Positions 10,167 to 21,330 of a DNA stretch of 64,000 nt are shown one piece after another. Made by a program: the position numbers and the translations under genes. Location: positions 92,939,819-93,003,818 of the forward strand of contig CM057471.1 of NCBI GenBank assembly GCA_030035585.1, read 5' to 3'. Position 1 is the stretch's first letter; every line of letters starts with the position of its first letter. Source of the stretch: Dugong dugon. Lineage: Eukaryota > Chordata > Mammalia > Sirenia > Dugongidae. The notes under the pieces are model-generated. The model saw nothing but the letters and a program-made list of their open reading frames with translations. It was not told the origin of the DNA and made no database searches.

Positions 10167-11456
10167 ATTTCTTTCTGGCTTTGGTCAAGATATGGGTTCA
10201 TGCTGTTTGCAAACAAGATGGAAATGATTCCTGTTCACATTTATGGGTATTCACATCCCATTTCATACTCAATTGACCTTTCCTGGACTCTTTTCTTGGT
10301 TTCATTTGTACCAATAGTTTAAATCTTAATATTCTAATTTGTATTAGTTATTATTGTCTAGTTCTTGTAAAATAGGGAGATGTCGTAATTTAAAAAACAA
10401 TACGATGTGATAAAGAGAACGTTAACATTTATCTCAAGGGCAGTGTAAAGGTTTCCAAATAGTGAAGTAACTTCATCAGCAGGTAATCAAAGCAGGGAGT
10501 TTTGATTGACACCAGGATTTCTATCAGGGGAGACTAGAGTATGACATTCATGCAACATTCTTTTAAATGACTTTTGAGGGATGCAGGCACTGGTCTTGAT
10601 GAAACAATATACTCACCACATTGTTTATTCCATTTGTGATATGTAAATATCTGCTGATCAATGAGGATGCTAGTGACAAAGTTTTTGAATACAGTTCCAT
10701 ATATTTATCAAAAGAAGGTGAAACAGATAGGAATATGCTTTCTTGTTCAAGCCCATGTTTAGTGCCATAGACTGGCACAAGCAAAGAACAATTTGTATAA
10801 AATTCACTTTTTATTTGCTTCATCAAAGTAGCTCTTAACTTGTAAATCCCAAGAAGCCAGACTGACTGATAAGACATTTCTTCAAATTACCTTAAAGCAT
10901 CCATTTAAAGCACACATTTTGTATAAGATTACTGATTTTTTTAAAAACTAATACCTCAGAGCATCAGTTCTTTTTGTAGGTTATGTGCTATACCAGTCAG
11001 GATACTGGAAGGTAAAAGATGACATGCTCAATGGGTTTAACTGAAGAGATTTTAATAAAGACAGTATTTAAGAGGTATGTGCAGAGTTATAGTAACCAAC
11101 AACAGATGGTGAAGCATCCAGAGACCAGCAACAGTGGGACCCCATGACCACTTCTAAGTCTCAGTGGGCAAATGGAAGGAATGATGTTTCCAGAACTTGG
11201 GAGGAAGGGCTGCCCTGTAGAAATTATGACCGGAGAGGAATGATGCCACTGCCAGATGCGTGTCAAAGCAGGAAGGGGTTGGAATGGGGGAAAATAAGTA
11301 TTCCTATATCTCTGTCCTCCCATTCTATGATCTCCTAATGTTACCTTCCACTGGCCAAACCCAATAAGAATTCTGAACCCAGATGATACAGTCCTAGAGG
11401 TCAGCTTCCTAGGGTAAAGAGTAAGGCAGAGAAGATTTTATTGTTGTTTTGTGCAC
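10167..11456. other. Unrecognised sequence
   Basis: I find no recognised repeat, RNA or gene in this stretch. The 104-codon antisense frame at 10563-10877 has no motif. Confidence 0.5.
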
Positions 11457-11493
11457 GTGTGTGTGTGTGTGTGTGTGTGTTTGTGTGTGTGTG
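11457..11493. repeat. (TG)n microsatellite
   Basis: A run of about 18 TG units is interrupted once (TTTG). Confidence 0.95.
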
Positions 11494-11693
11494 GTGGGGG
11501 AGGTGAAGAATAAACAATACTTAAGTGAGAAACTGATGCAAATTGACTTCTTCTCTAAAGAATTTCATATATACTAAAAATGTGTGCAAATATGACGAAT
11601 AATTTTGCAAATAATTTTAAGAATTCATGTATGCCTAGAATCCCATCCACAGAAGGAGTCAATGATTGGCTGTACTGAAAACTACTATTCAGG

Positions 11694-11725
<32 letters not shown>

Positions 11726-11869
11726 AAGAAACATCACTTTTGAATCCAAAAAGAAGTTCAGAATAACATTTAAAAAATACGAGGTCATGGAGAAAAAAGA
11801 CCTTTAAGCACTTAAAACACTGAATAAAAGTTTTCCTCTCCAACAAATCAATGGCAAAACTTTTGATGA
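11494..11869. other. Unrecognised AT-rich sequence with a poly(T) run
   Basis: It contains a T15 run near 11710-11725 in a pyrimidine-rich context. No gene is recognised. Confidence 0.5.
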
Positions 11870-14209
11870 TAATGTTGGGAAATTTCTATTGCCAGTTAAG
11901 ATGGAATATCTTGTAGAAGACTAATTACCCTACAAAAGATAATGGTAAAAGCTAGATAAAATAAAAAAAAAAAAAAATAAAGTTTGAAGTCATTGAATGC
12001 CACTAAGACAAATAACACTTACGTGGTCAAGATCCTGAACAAGAGAAATTCAGAGAAAATTAGCTAACATTCTCTGAGCCAACTTTTTTGCTTGGGATAT
12101 GTGCAGATTCTTGGTGCAGGGTAAGCTTCTGAGACACTGGGGACAGGACCACTGCTTAGAGAAAGATAAGCCAGTACATCTTTGAGCAATCAAGTGGGGC
12201 TGGGACAAATGGAATTTGGGGCTGCTAAGATCATTTATAACTTGAGGGGTCAAGATCTTAGAGAGAAGTGTGACCCAAAGAAGTGAGTGTAGCACTTCAT
12301 AGTTCTGAATTCTTCAGTCAAGAGGCTAAGAAACTAAACAGAAAGCCACTGAAAGATAGAATGGAATATTTAGCAGTCTTGTGATTCTGAGGGGGGAAAA
12401 AAAATGAAGTTTAGCACCCACCAGGCTTTCTGATGTGACCTCTGAAGAATCTAAGAATGAGAGTGAACCCAGGTAGGCAAAGCTTTATAAAAACTGCAAC
12501 CCAGCCTTGACTCCTGACTAGATAAAGATAATTATCCAGAAGATAGAGTAAAATCTCTGGAATATGATAAAGTCATCCAGACCTTCTACAATTATTAATA
12601 CTAAATACCCAGCATTCAATAAAAAAGTAACCAGACATATCAAGAAAGAAAATCAAGCGAAAAGGCAGGTGAAACTTTTATTGGGGTTATCAAACACACA
12701 CTTTAAAATAACTTGTGATTAGTATGCTCAAGAGAATATGACAAAATGGAAAATGTACCAAAGAAATGAAATTTATTTAAAAACCAAATGGAAAATTTAG
12801 AATTCAAAAATGCAATAATAAAATTTAAGAACCTAATGATAACTTTAAGAGCAGATCAGAAGCATTAGAAAAAGAGAGCATTAGTTACTGAAAGTAGATC
12901 ATTAGAACATATGCAGACTGAAGCACGGAGAGCAAAAAAGAATGAAAAGTGCAGAAAAGAGTTTAACAGGCATATGGGACGTGATGAAAATGTCTAACAT
13001 AGATGTAGTTTGATCCCCAGAAGAGGAGGAGAGGAAGAATAGGTCAGAAGCAATATGTAAAGGGGCAATTGGCTGAGAATTTTCCAAAACTCATAGAAGA
13101 CGTCAAGCCACAGATTCAAGAAGTGCTGTAAACCCAAAGCAGAATATATACAAATAATATTACACTCAGCACCTCTTACTTAAATTGTTGAAAGCCAAAG
13201 GCAAAGAGAAAGCCAGAGGTAAAAATGCACATTACCTTCAAAGAAACAGCGATAAGACTGATGGATGACTTCTCAACAGAAACAGTGGAAGCTGGAATAT
13301 AATGGGATGGTAGCTTTAAAATGCTGATTAAAAAAGTCAGTCTAGAGCTCTATTTTCATTGAAAATATCCTTTTAAAATGATAGCAATATAAACGCATTT
13401 ATAGGCAAACAAAACTGAAAGAATTTACTTCGATCAAACCTAAATTAATTGAAACACAAAAGGGAGTTCTTCAAAAAGAAGAAAAATAATTCCAAATGGC
13501 AACAGAATTGCAGGAAGTAATGAAGAGTAATAGAAAGTGGAAATATCTGGGGGAATATATATTAATATCATCTGAACAGAACAACACTACTGTCTTTTGG
13601 AGTCTAAAGTATACTGCAGAACTAAAATACATAACATTAAAGAAAAGGACAATAGGGCAAGTGGAGTTAAAATGTTCTAAGGTCTTAGTATTATCTGGTA
13701 ACTGGTAAAAGTAATCATAAATCAAAGATGTACATTATAATTTATAGGGTACTCACTAAGAGTGAAAAACTATGCTTAATTAGCCAATAGAGGGAAAAAT
13801 GGAATAATAAAAAAATGGACACATCCAGGAGCAAGGAAAGAAAATAATATAAAACAGGTGAGACAAATAGAAAACAAGTAATAAGAGGCTAGATAGTAAC
13901 CCAATCATATGTATAATTACATTAAATGTAAATATAATGCAAATATTTTTCAAATAATTAAAAATAATATGTAGCTTACAAGAGCATACCTTAAATATAA
14001 TAGCACTCTATCGTGGAGAGTAAAAGGAACAAAAAATGTATACCACACAAACAATAACTAAAAGAAAGTAAAGTGTAGCTATATTAGCATCAAGGTGGAT
14101 TTTAAGGCAAGAAACACTACTGCAGATAGAGACATTTAATGTTGACAAAAACTTAATTCACCAAGAAGATATGAGAATTCTCAATTTATGTGCACCTAAA
14201 TAATATGGT
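11870..14209 (+). mobile_element. Ancient L1 (L1M-type), 5' part
   Basis: This is the sense strand of an old L1. TTATCAAACACACACTTTAAAATAAC with TATGCTCAAGAGAATATGAC (12690-12740) belongs to the L1M 5' region. GGAAGCTGGAATATAATGGGATGG and AGGGAGTTCTTCAAAAAGAAG follow. The start of the ORF2 endonuclease region is recognisable around 13910-14200 (AGAAGATATGAGAATTCTCAATTTATGTGCACC). It is interrupted at 14210 by a BovB and resumes at 16143. No frame is intact. The 5' boundary is approximate. Confidence 0.8.
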
Positions 14210-14635
14210 CCCCATGTGTCTGTCAGTTTGTGGTACTGTGGTGGCTTGTGTGTTGCTGTAATGCTGGAAGCTATGCTACCAGTATTTCAAATACTAGCAG
14301 GGTCACCTATGGTGGATAGGTTTCAGCTGAGCTTTCAGACTAAGATAGACTAGAAAGAAGGACCTGGTGATCGACTTCTGAAAAAACTGGCCAGTGAAAA
14401 CCTTATGAATAGCAGTGGAACATTGTCTGATATAGTGCCGGAAGATGAGCCCCTCAGATTGGAAAGCACTAAAAAGCTGGCTGTGGAAGAGCTGCCTCCT
14501 CAAAGTAGAGTAAAACTTAATGACGTGGATGGAGTAAAGCTTTCGTGAGCTTCATTTGCTGAGGTGGTTCAACTTAAAATGAGAAGAAACAGCTGCTAAC
14601 ATCCATTAATAATCAGAACATGGAATGTAAAAAGT

Positions 14636-14950
14636 ATGAATCTAGGCAAACTGGAAGTTGTCAAAAAAGAAATGGAATGCACAAAGGTCCATGTCCTAGG
14701 CATTAGTGAGCTGAAATGGACTGGTATTGGCCATTTTGAATCAGACAATCATATGATCTACTATGCTGGGAATGACAAATTGAAGAGAAATGGCGTCGCA
14801 TTCATTGTCAAAAAGAACATTTCAAGATCTATTCTGAAGTGCAACACTGTCGGTGATAGGGTAATCGCATTCATTGTCAAAAAGAGCATTTCAAGATCTG
14901 TTCTGAAGTACAGCACTGTCAGTGATAGGATAATACCCATATGCCTATAA
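14636..14950 (+). pseudogene. BovB AP-endonuclease domain fragment with internal duplication
   Basis: A 104-codon frame encodes the N-terminal part of the BovB APE-type endonuclease, which nicks target DNA to prime reverse transcription. The motif GISELKWTG (the SELKW/QE motif region) is visible at residues 23-31, followed by NHMIYYAG. From about residue 54 a 23-residue block (AFIVKKNISRSILKC...) is repeated in frame (AFIVKKSISRSVLKY...), the product of a 69-base tandem duplication. A stop follows, and the rest of the domain (IQIYTPT-like at about 14985, then DELVITG) continues in another frame to about 15330. Non-functional. Confidence 0.8.
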
Positions 14951-15420
14951 GGAAGACTAGTTAATATAACTATTATTCAAATTTACACACCAACCACTAA
15001 TGCCAAAAATGAGGAAATAGAAGATTTTTACCAACTTCTGCAGTCTGAAATTGATCAAACATGCGATCAAGATGAATTGGTAATTACTGGTGTTTGGAAT
15101 GAGAAAGTTGGAAACAAAGAAGCAGCATCGGTAGCTGGAAAATATGGCCTTGGTGACAGAAAGGATGCAGGAGATCGCATGATAGAATTTTGCAAGACCA
15201 ATGACTTCTTCGTTGCAAATACCTTTTTTCAGCAACATAAACAGTGACTATACACATGGACTTCACCAGATGGAATACACAGGAATCAAATAGACTACAT
15301 CTATGCGAAGAGATGATGGAAAAGCTCAATATCATCAGTCAGAAAAAGGCCAGTGGCCAGCTGCGAAACAGACCATCAGTTGCTCATATGCAAGTTCAAC
15401 ACTCATGGAAACAGCAGTCA

Positions 15421-15589
15421 ATAGCAATAAGAGCCTCTTGAGGAGAGGCTGACCCCTGACTATGGCACTAATTGCTAACATGATGCTACAGTGGACCAGA
15501 GAAAACTGAAAAAGAACCATAAGTCCAATGTCTTTCTCTCTTTTAATAGGAAAATCTCAGTCTCAATGAGGTGAGAGTCCACTTATCCA
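15421..15589 (+). repeat. 169-base segment embedded in BovB, inverted relative to 9246-9412
   Basis: This replaces part of the BovB RT region. It aligns with the reverse complement of 9246-9412 over its whole length with small indels. It may be a captured interspersed repeat, or filler joined during a template switch. Confidence 0.7.
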
Positions 15590-16142
15590 ATGATGCATTG
15601 CATTGGGCAAATCTGCTGCAAAAGACCTCTTTAAAGTGTTAAAAAGCAAAGATGCCACTTTAAGGACTAAGGTGTGCCTGGCCCAAGCCATGGTATTTTC
15701 AATTGCCTCATAGTCATGTGAAAGCTGGACAATGAATAAGGAAGACTGAAGAATTGATGACTTTGAATTATGGTGTTGGCTAAGAATATTGAATATACCA
15801 TGAACTGCCAGAAGAACAAACAAATTTGTCTTGGAAGAAGTACAGCCAGAGTGCGCCTTGGAAATGAGGAGGGCAAGACTTCATCTCATGTACTTTGGAG
15901 ATGTTATGAGAAGGGCCTAGTCCCTGGAGGACATCATGCTTAGTAAAGTAGAGGGTCAGTGAAAAAGAGGAAGACCCTCAATGAGATGGATTGACACAGC
16001 AGTGGCTACAACAATGGGCTCGAGCATAACAATGATTGTGAGAATGGCGCAGGGCCAGGCAGTGTTTTGTTCTTTTGTACACTGGGTAGCTATGAGTCGG
16101 AACCAAGTCGACTGCACTTAACAACAACAACAATAATATGGT

Positions 16143-16310
16143 ATCAAAATAAATAAAACAAGAAATGACAGAACTGAAAGGAGAGACAAATCCACAATTA
16201 GAGAGAGACATTCACACACCTCTCTCACAAATTAATAGAACAAGAACGTTTAAAACATCAGTAATGACGTAGAGACTTCGAACAGCACAGTTAACAGTGA
16301 TGTTGGTTCT
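16143..16310 (+). mobile_element. Ancient L1, continuation after BovB
   Basis: ATCAAAATAAATAAAACAAGAAATGACAGAACTGAAAGG continues the L1 ORF2 endonuclease region interrupted at 14209 and runs to AGACTTCGAACAGCACAGTTAAC. L1 identity fades after about 16310. Confidence 0.75.
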
Positions 16311-17175
16311 TCCCTCTACATAACCAAGAAGGATTTTAACCTGAATGGCAAAACTAAAATGTAATCCTGGGGATGTCCTCGTAAAAGAAATCTTCTTGCC
16401 CTAACTTTTGGGGTTTCCTGTTTAAACATACCAAACCATTGAAATGCTTCCCATTGCAGTTTTCCTTGATACAGCCTTTTAAGTAGCCTACATTTTATGA
16501 AGTAGCAGTGACAAATCTTGTCTCTTTTATTTTGTTAACTTTCATATTTCCACCATCATGGGAAAACGAGAAATTTCAGAATAAATTATAACTACCCTCA
16601 GGCATTACTTCTTGTCTATGTATATTATCACTATATTGTGTGGCACATACACATACTGATTATCTCATTTATAATTTACAGTTATCAGTGTCTTGTTGAT
16701 ACGTATGATTTCGTAATTGTTTATTTAGTACTGTTAAAGCAATAGCTTGAAATTCTTCTGGGTTTGATTTTTGTTTGCTGTTGTGTTGCTACTGTTTCAT
16801 CATCATTTTAATAGTTATTATTATGCTTCCTGTATAACAGATGAAGTGTCAGGAAAGCACATGTTTGGGCTTAGTGACAAGGAACATATTCTTTATTAAA
16901 GAATATATTTAAAATTAGTGGCAATTAGAGTGAGTGATGTGTGTAATAATGTTCAACTCCAAAATGACTCCTAACACTGGTTTTATGTCATCCTAACACA
17001 TCCCCATTTGCTCAAGGGGCATGAAGTCCTGTTAAAAATTTCTCAAAGATAATCTGTGTTAAATTTATTTTAATTAAATAATGCTGTTCAACATGTTTAT
17101 GGTGGTGGATATTAAAAGGGGAGGGTTATGAAAATCAGAAAACTATAGGGTTTAATACAATAATAAAAGGTATCC
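16311..17175. other. Unrecognised AT-rich sequence
   Basis: I find no gene, RNA or repeat here. Confidence 0.5.
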
Positions 17176-17385
17176 CATTGACCCATTGCCATCAAGTCCA
17201 TTTCAACTCATGGTGACCCTATAGGACAAAGGAGAACTGCCCCATAGGCTTTCCAAGGCTGTAATCTTCATGGAAGCAGATTACCACATCTTTCTCCCAT
17301 GTGCGGAGCACCTGACGGGTTCGAACCCCCATCCTTTCAGTTAGCGGCTGGTTAGCACTTAACCACTGCACCACCAGGGCTCCTT
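17176..17385 (-). mobile_element. AfroSINE, long subfamily
   Basis: The plus strand reads GACCCATTGCCATCAAGTCC, AATCTTCATGGAAGCAGATTACC, GGGTTCGAACCCCCATCC (B-box complement) and ends ACTGCACCACCAGGGCTCC. It is well preserved, with a canonical B box. Confidence 0.95.
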
Positions 17386-18203
17386 ATAAAAGGTACATTA
17401 TCAAAAAACTAAGGAAAAATAATGGACTTATCCTCCTAAGCCTTCTAGAGCCCACCCCTCCATTTACTGATGCCATATTAAAAATGTTTAATATAATATC
17501 ATTCAATATAATTAAATCCCCATGGGGTAAAGGAGGTTTGTATTTTCTCAATAAGACTAAGCTTGGGGGATACATTTACTCAGTGATAATAAAACCAAGA
17601 TTGTGATTCAAAGGAAATTAGAGATCTCAGAAAATATGAAGTATTCCTCTTACTAAAATTTTTAGAATTTTTAAGAGTATGTCATCTTAAAAAATTATCA
17701 TTTTGCAGAAAATAAATTGGTGTCCATAATAAAAAATAAATTTATTTTTTACTTATTTTAAACCACAGGATATATTCTCTCTCTAATGTGGCTGGAATGT
17801 ATTCAGGTATTTGATTGATTCTTTATCCAAATGTGTGTTTAAAGATATTCAAATATGCTTTTACATTTTTTTGAAAACTCAAATATGTATTATCCCTTAA
17901 ATATTTCTGAGTAAAGAACATATTCTGTAGTTTTCAAATTAAACATTTATCCATATTTACCTGGCAGTTTAGGTCTCTGCTAGCTGAAATAAACGCCATT
18001 GAAATGACACAGATTCAAACTGAAGCAAAATAATAATAATAATAAAATTAACCACCCTTAATGCAAAACTATTGATACTTCAGTGAATAAAATACAGCAG
18101 ATTCAAAGTATACTTCTTGTTCTTTTTGTGATTTTTGAAAAATCACATATTAAAAGTTACAAAATCAAAGCAGCACTTTAAGGACCATAGAGCTGATCGA
18201 AGC
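17386..18203. other. Unrecognised AT-rich sequence
   Basis: No gene or familiar repeat is visible. It includes a short (AAT)n run near 18031-18046. Confidence 0.5.
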
Positions 18204-18602
18204 CCGGGTTTGGCAACCTTTTTCGGTAAAGGGCCGGATAGTAAATATTTTCTGCTTTGTGGCCCGTCTGGTGTCTGTCACAACTACTCAACTCTGTCAT
18301 TATAGATCAAAAGCAGCCATACCAAGAAAACCAAACCCATTGCCATTGAGTTGTTTCCAACTCATAGAGACCCTTATGGACAGAATAGAACTGCTCCCAT
18401 AGGGTTTCCAAGGAGCGGCTGGTGGATTTGAACTGCCAGCCTTTTGGTTAGCAACCAAGCTCTTAACCACTACGCCACCAGGGCTCCAAAAGCAGCCATA
18501 GTCAATACTTAAATGAACAGGCAGGGCTATATTCCTATAAAACTTCATTTGTAAGAATGGCATGGGCCGTATTTGGTCTGTGGGTCAAAATTTGCCATCC
18601 CT
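18204..18602 (+). mobile_element. Nonautonomous hAT-type DNA element, split by a SINE
   Basis: The left part (18204-18321) has TTTGGCAACCTTTTTCGG, GGGCCGGATAGTAAATATTTT and CAACTACTCAACTCTG. The right part (18487-18602) has AAGCAGCCATAGTCAATAC, AAAACTTCATTTG and TTTGGTCTGTGGGTCAAAATTTGCCA. Together they give the ordinary ~235-base mammalian element with short inverted termini (GGTTTGGCAA / TTTGCCATCC). I recognise the pattern, but I am not sure of the subfamily name. Confidence 0.75.
18322..18486 (-). mobile_element. AfroSINE, short subfamily, inserted in hAT element
   Basis: Flanked by a perfect 14-base duplication CAAAAGCAGCCATA (18308-18321, 18487-18500), which lies in the older hAT-type element. 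The plus strand shows the tail complement CCCATTGCCATTGAGTTG, CATAGGGTTTCCAAGGAG and the head complement CGCCACCAGGGCTC. It is little diverged from the other short copies, so it is comparatively young. Confidence 0.96.
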
Positions 18603-19087
18603 TGAAAGTCAATAATACCTGATCAGTTACTCATTGCTCACTTCCTATACGTCATGTCCTGTGATAGGCCCTGGAGATAGGGAAATGATTTAGAATTGGT
18701 CCCCACTCTCAGGGAGCTTTCAGACTAGTAGGAAAAGATGCAAATGTAAATAAATAAATGTAATATATTTTTTGGACAGTATGACATAGGTGCTGAGTAT
18801 AGAAGATAGAGAAAATTCTTAATTTATGAGCATTGGAAAATTTCTTCAGGCAGGCAGAGGGAGGGTACTCTATTCAGGAAGAGGAAATTGTAAACAAAAG
18901 GAGTTTGGCAAATCTGAAAACTGAGTAGTGAATTAATATGACTGAGGCACAGTGTGGGGAGTGGCACATGGTAAGAAATGAGGATGGAAAAGTTGTTGGT
19001 TTTCAGGCTCCTTAAGTAAGTTCTGCTAAGGACTGGCCTTCTTGCTCAGGCAGTGGTGATAACCAAAATGTTTTAAGCTAGGGGAGC
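18603..19087. other. Unrecognised sequence
   Basis: I see no gene or familiar repeat. Confidence 0.5.
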
Positions 19088-19884
19088 TGTTGTTGTTAGG
19101 TGCCATCAATTCAGTTCCGACTCCCAGCAGCCTTATTCACAACAGAATGAAACACTGCTCTGTCCTGTTCCATCTTCATAATCGTTATTATGCTTCATCC
19201 CATTGTTGCAGCCACTGTATCAGTCCATCTCTTTGAGGGTCTTCCTCTTTTTCTCTGACCCTCTACTTTATCAAGCATGGTATCCTTCTCCAGGGACTGA
19301 TCTCTCCTCATAACATTTCCAAAATAGGTGAGATGAAGTCTCGCCATCCTCACTTCCAAAGAGTACTCTGGCTGTACTTCTTCAAAGACAGATTTGTTCA
19401 TTCTTTGGGCAGTCTATGGTATATTCAATATTCTTCGTCAACACCACAATTCAAAGGTATCAATTCTTCAGTCTTTCTTACTCATTATCCAGCTTCGCAT
19501 GCATATGAGGTGATTGAAAATATCATGGCTTGAGTCAGGCCACGTGTTAGTTCTTAAGGTGACATCTTTGCTTTTTAACACTTTAAAGAGGTCTTTTGCA
19601 GCAGATTTGCCAAATGCAATATGCGGTTTGATTTCTTGACTGCTGCTTCCATGGGCGATGAATGCAAATTCAAGTAAAATGAAATCTTTGACAACTTCAA
19701 TCTTTTCTCCGTTTATCCTGATGTTGCTTATTGGTCCAGTTATGAGGACTTTTGTTTTCTTTGTGTTGAAGTGTAATCCATCCTGAAGGCTATATAGTCT
19801 TTGATCTTCATCAGTAAGTGCTTCAAGTCTTCACTTTGAGCAAGAAAGATTGTGTCGTCTGCATATCACAGGTTGTTAATGAGC
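19088..19884 (-). mobile_element. BovB/RTE LINE 3' fragment, antisense
   Basis: It opens with GTTGTTGTTAGGTGCCATCAATTC (3' end complement). The minus strand encodes FEEVQPEYSLEVRMARLHLTYFGNVMRRDQSLEKD (19401-19195), the conserved BovB C-terminal region. Its 5' truncation falls in the RT palm region, near GTCTGCATATCACAGGTTGTTAATGAG at 19857-19884. No intact frame. Confidence 0.93.
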
Positions 19885-20123
19885 TAGAGAGTAGGGTGAT
19901 TGTATTTGCATTTTTAAAAGTTACTCCTGGCAGTTTTGTGACTGATGCAGCAGAAAAGAGCAAGACTTGAGGCAAAGAAACCAAGCTCTGGAGTCCAAGA
20001 CCTAATTATTGGGGTCTGAACCAAGACAAGAGCACTATTTGCATAGCATCATATTCAGTGTATCTTTCTGCCAGGTCTTATATCTACCAGAGAAAGAAAC
20101 TTTAACTTATTAATAGACAAAAA

Positions 20124-20285
20124 AGACCCACCAAACCCGCTGCCATCGAGTTAATTCCAACTCATAGGAACCCTACAGGACAGAGTAGAACTGCCCCATA
20201 GGGTATCCAAGGAGCGCTAGAGGATTCGAACTGCTGACTTTTTTATTAGCAGCCGAGCTCTTAACCGCTGCCCCACCAGGCCGCC
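20124..20285 (-). mobile_element. AfroSINE, short subfamily
   Basis: The plus strand has CCCGCTGCCATCGAGTTAATTC, ACTGCCCCATAGGGTATCC, GGATTCGAACTGC and the head complement TTAACCGCTGCCCCACCAGG. Confidence 0.94.
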
Positions 20286-20399
20286 TTAATTTATAAAGTG
20301 ATTGAAATTTTCAAGGATAATTTAAAGGAAATACCTTATTATCAGATATAAAATGTTCATGTAAATGTGTCCAGGATGGAAACATGATTAGTGTGTTAT

Positions 20400-20640
20400 G
20401 GTACTTCTAGCACCTAGTTAGGAATCATAAAATGTGGTTTCTAATCTCAGCTTTGTCACTTAAAGTCCTCTGTGTTTAGGCATGCCTCTTAATCTTTTGG
20501 ATCCTCAGTTTCCTTTATGGATAAAATTAGCGGTTCTGTCTTCCTCCCAAGTTTGTTGGGAAGAAGAGATTTCCTCCCAGGATTGTAGGAGAAAATACAT
20601 TAATGATTGTAAATGCATTTTCAAACAATAGTTTATCATT
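20400..20640 (+). repeat. MIR SINE, sense
   Basis: CTAATCTCAGCTTTGTCACTTAAAG, ATGCCTCTTAATCTTTTGGATCCTCAGTTTCC and ATTAGCGGTTCTGTC follow the sense MIR order (tRNA-derived head remnant, core, tail). Confidence 0.8.
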
Positions 20641-20910
20641 TAAAGGTAAATTATTAGTATAATATGAAGAAAGCACTGGTGAGCATCAATTATTCCTGGC
20701 TCCCTCATCTCTAAAAGATAGAGCAAAGATCACAGCCCAGAGACTGTTAATGTATTGGCAGAAATCCATACCTACCATATTTTTAGCCAGCTCAGAAAAT
20801 CAGACCCATGGAAAAGGAAGCCCAGAGGGATCCGTGAGATTAATGATCCTTGTAAAATGGCCCACCCTATGGTGCTCTCAGGCTTCTAGCATTTTGTATG
20901 TGTGAGTGCA

Positions 20911-21330
20911 CACACACTTGCACTCCCACACATCACACACAGATGCACAGTGCATTTAAAATCTCATTGTCCTTCATGCTCAATCTTATTATTAATGCTA
21001 TTTGCAATCTCCATGGATGTATGTGCAACTTAAATGTTTGATGTGTGGCCAGAACATTGGCATCTCCTTTTCCTTTTTTTTTTTCTTTGCTGGCAGGCAC
21101 TATTTGATCCAGCTCCCCTGCTACATACCCGGACACACACACAACTACAACATACACACACTACAGCACATACACAAAATACAAAAACTCACACAGAGAA
21201 CACAACATACACAACACACAAACATACCCAACATATGCACCAACGATCACACCAAACGTATAAAATACATGGTTACTAGATAGATGACACATTACACAAA
21301 GCACATACACAAATAACATGATATACACCA
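20911..21330. repeat. Degenerate CA-rich simple repeats
   Basis: Two clusters of ACAC-rich sequence, 20911-20945 and 21132-21330, are built from variable units such as CACACACAACATACACA and ACATACACAAA. A pyrimidine run (T-rich, 21066-21088) lies between them. The Thr/His/Gln-rich frames across it are only the translation of the repeat. Confidence 0.85.

Larger units (their letters stand above)
14210..16131 (+). mobile_element. BovB/RTE LINE with intact 5' region, internally deleted
   Basis: This BovB is inserted in the ancient L1 and flanked by the 11-base duplication AATAATATGGT (14199-14209, 16132-16142). It begins with the 5' untranslated region (14210-14635), continues with the endonuclease region (14636-15400), then jumps to the RT C-terminus (from about 15591, GCATTGGGCAAATCTGC) and ends in CTGCACTTAACAACAACAACAA. 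Roughly 1.3 kb of RT is missing. In its place is a ~185-base segment (15403-15590), most of which recurs at 9246-9412. Length is about 1.92 kb against roughly 3.2 kb for a full element. Frames are broken, so it is inactive. Confidence 0.93.
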
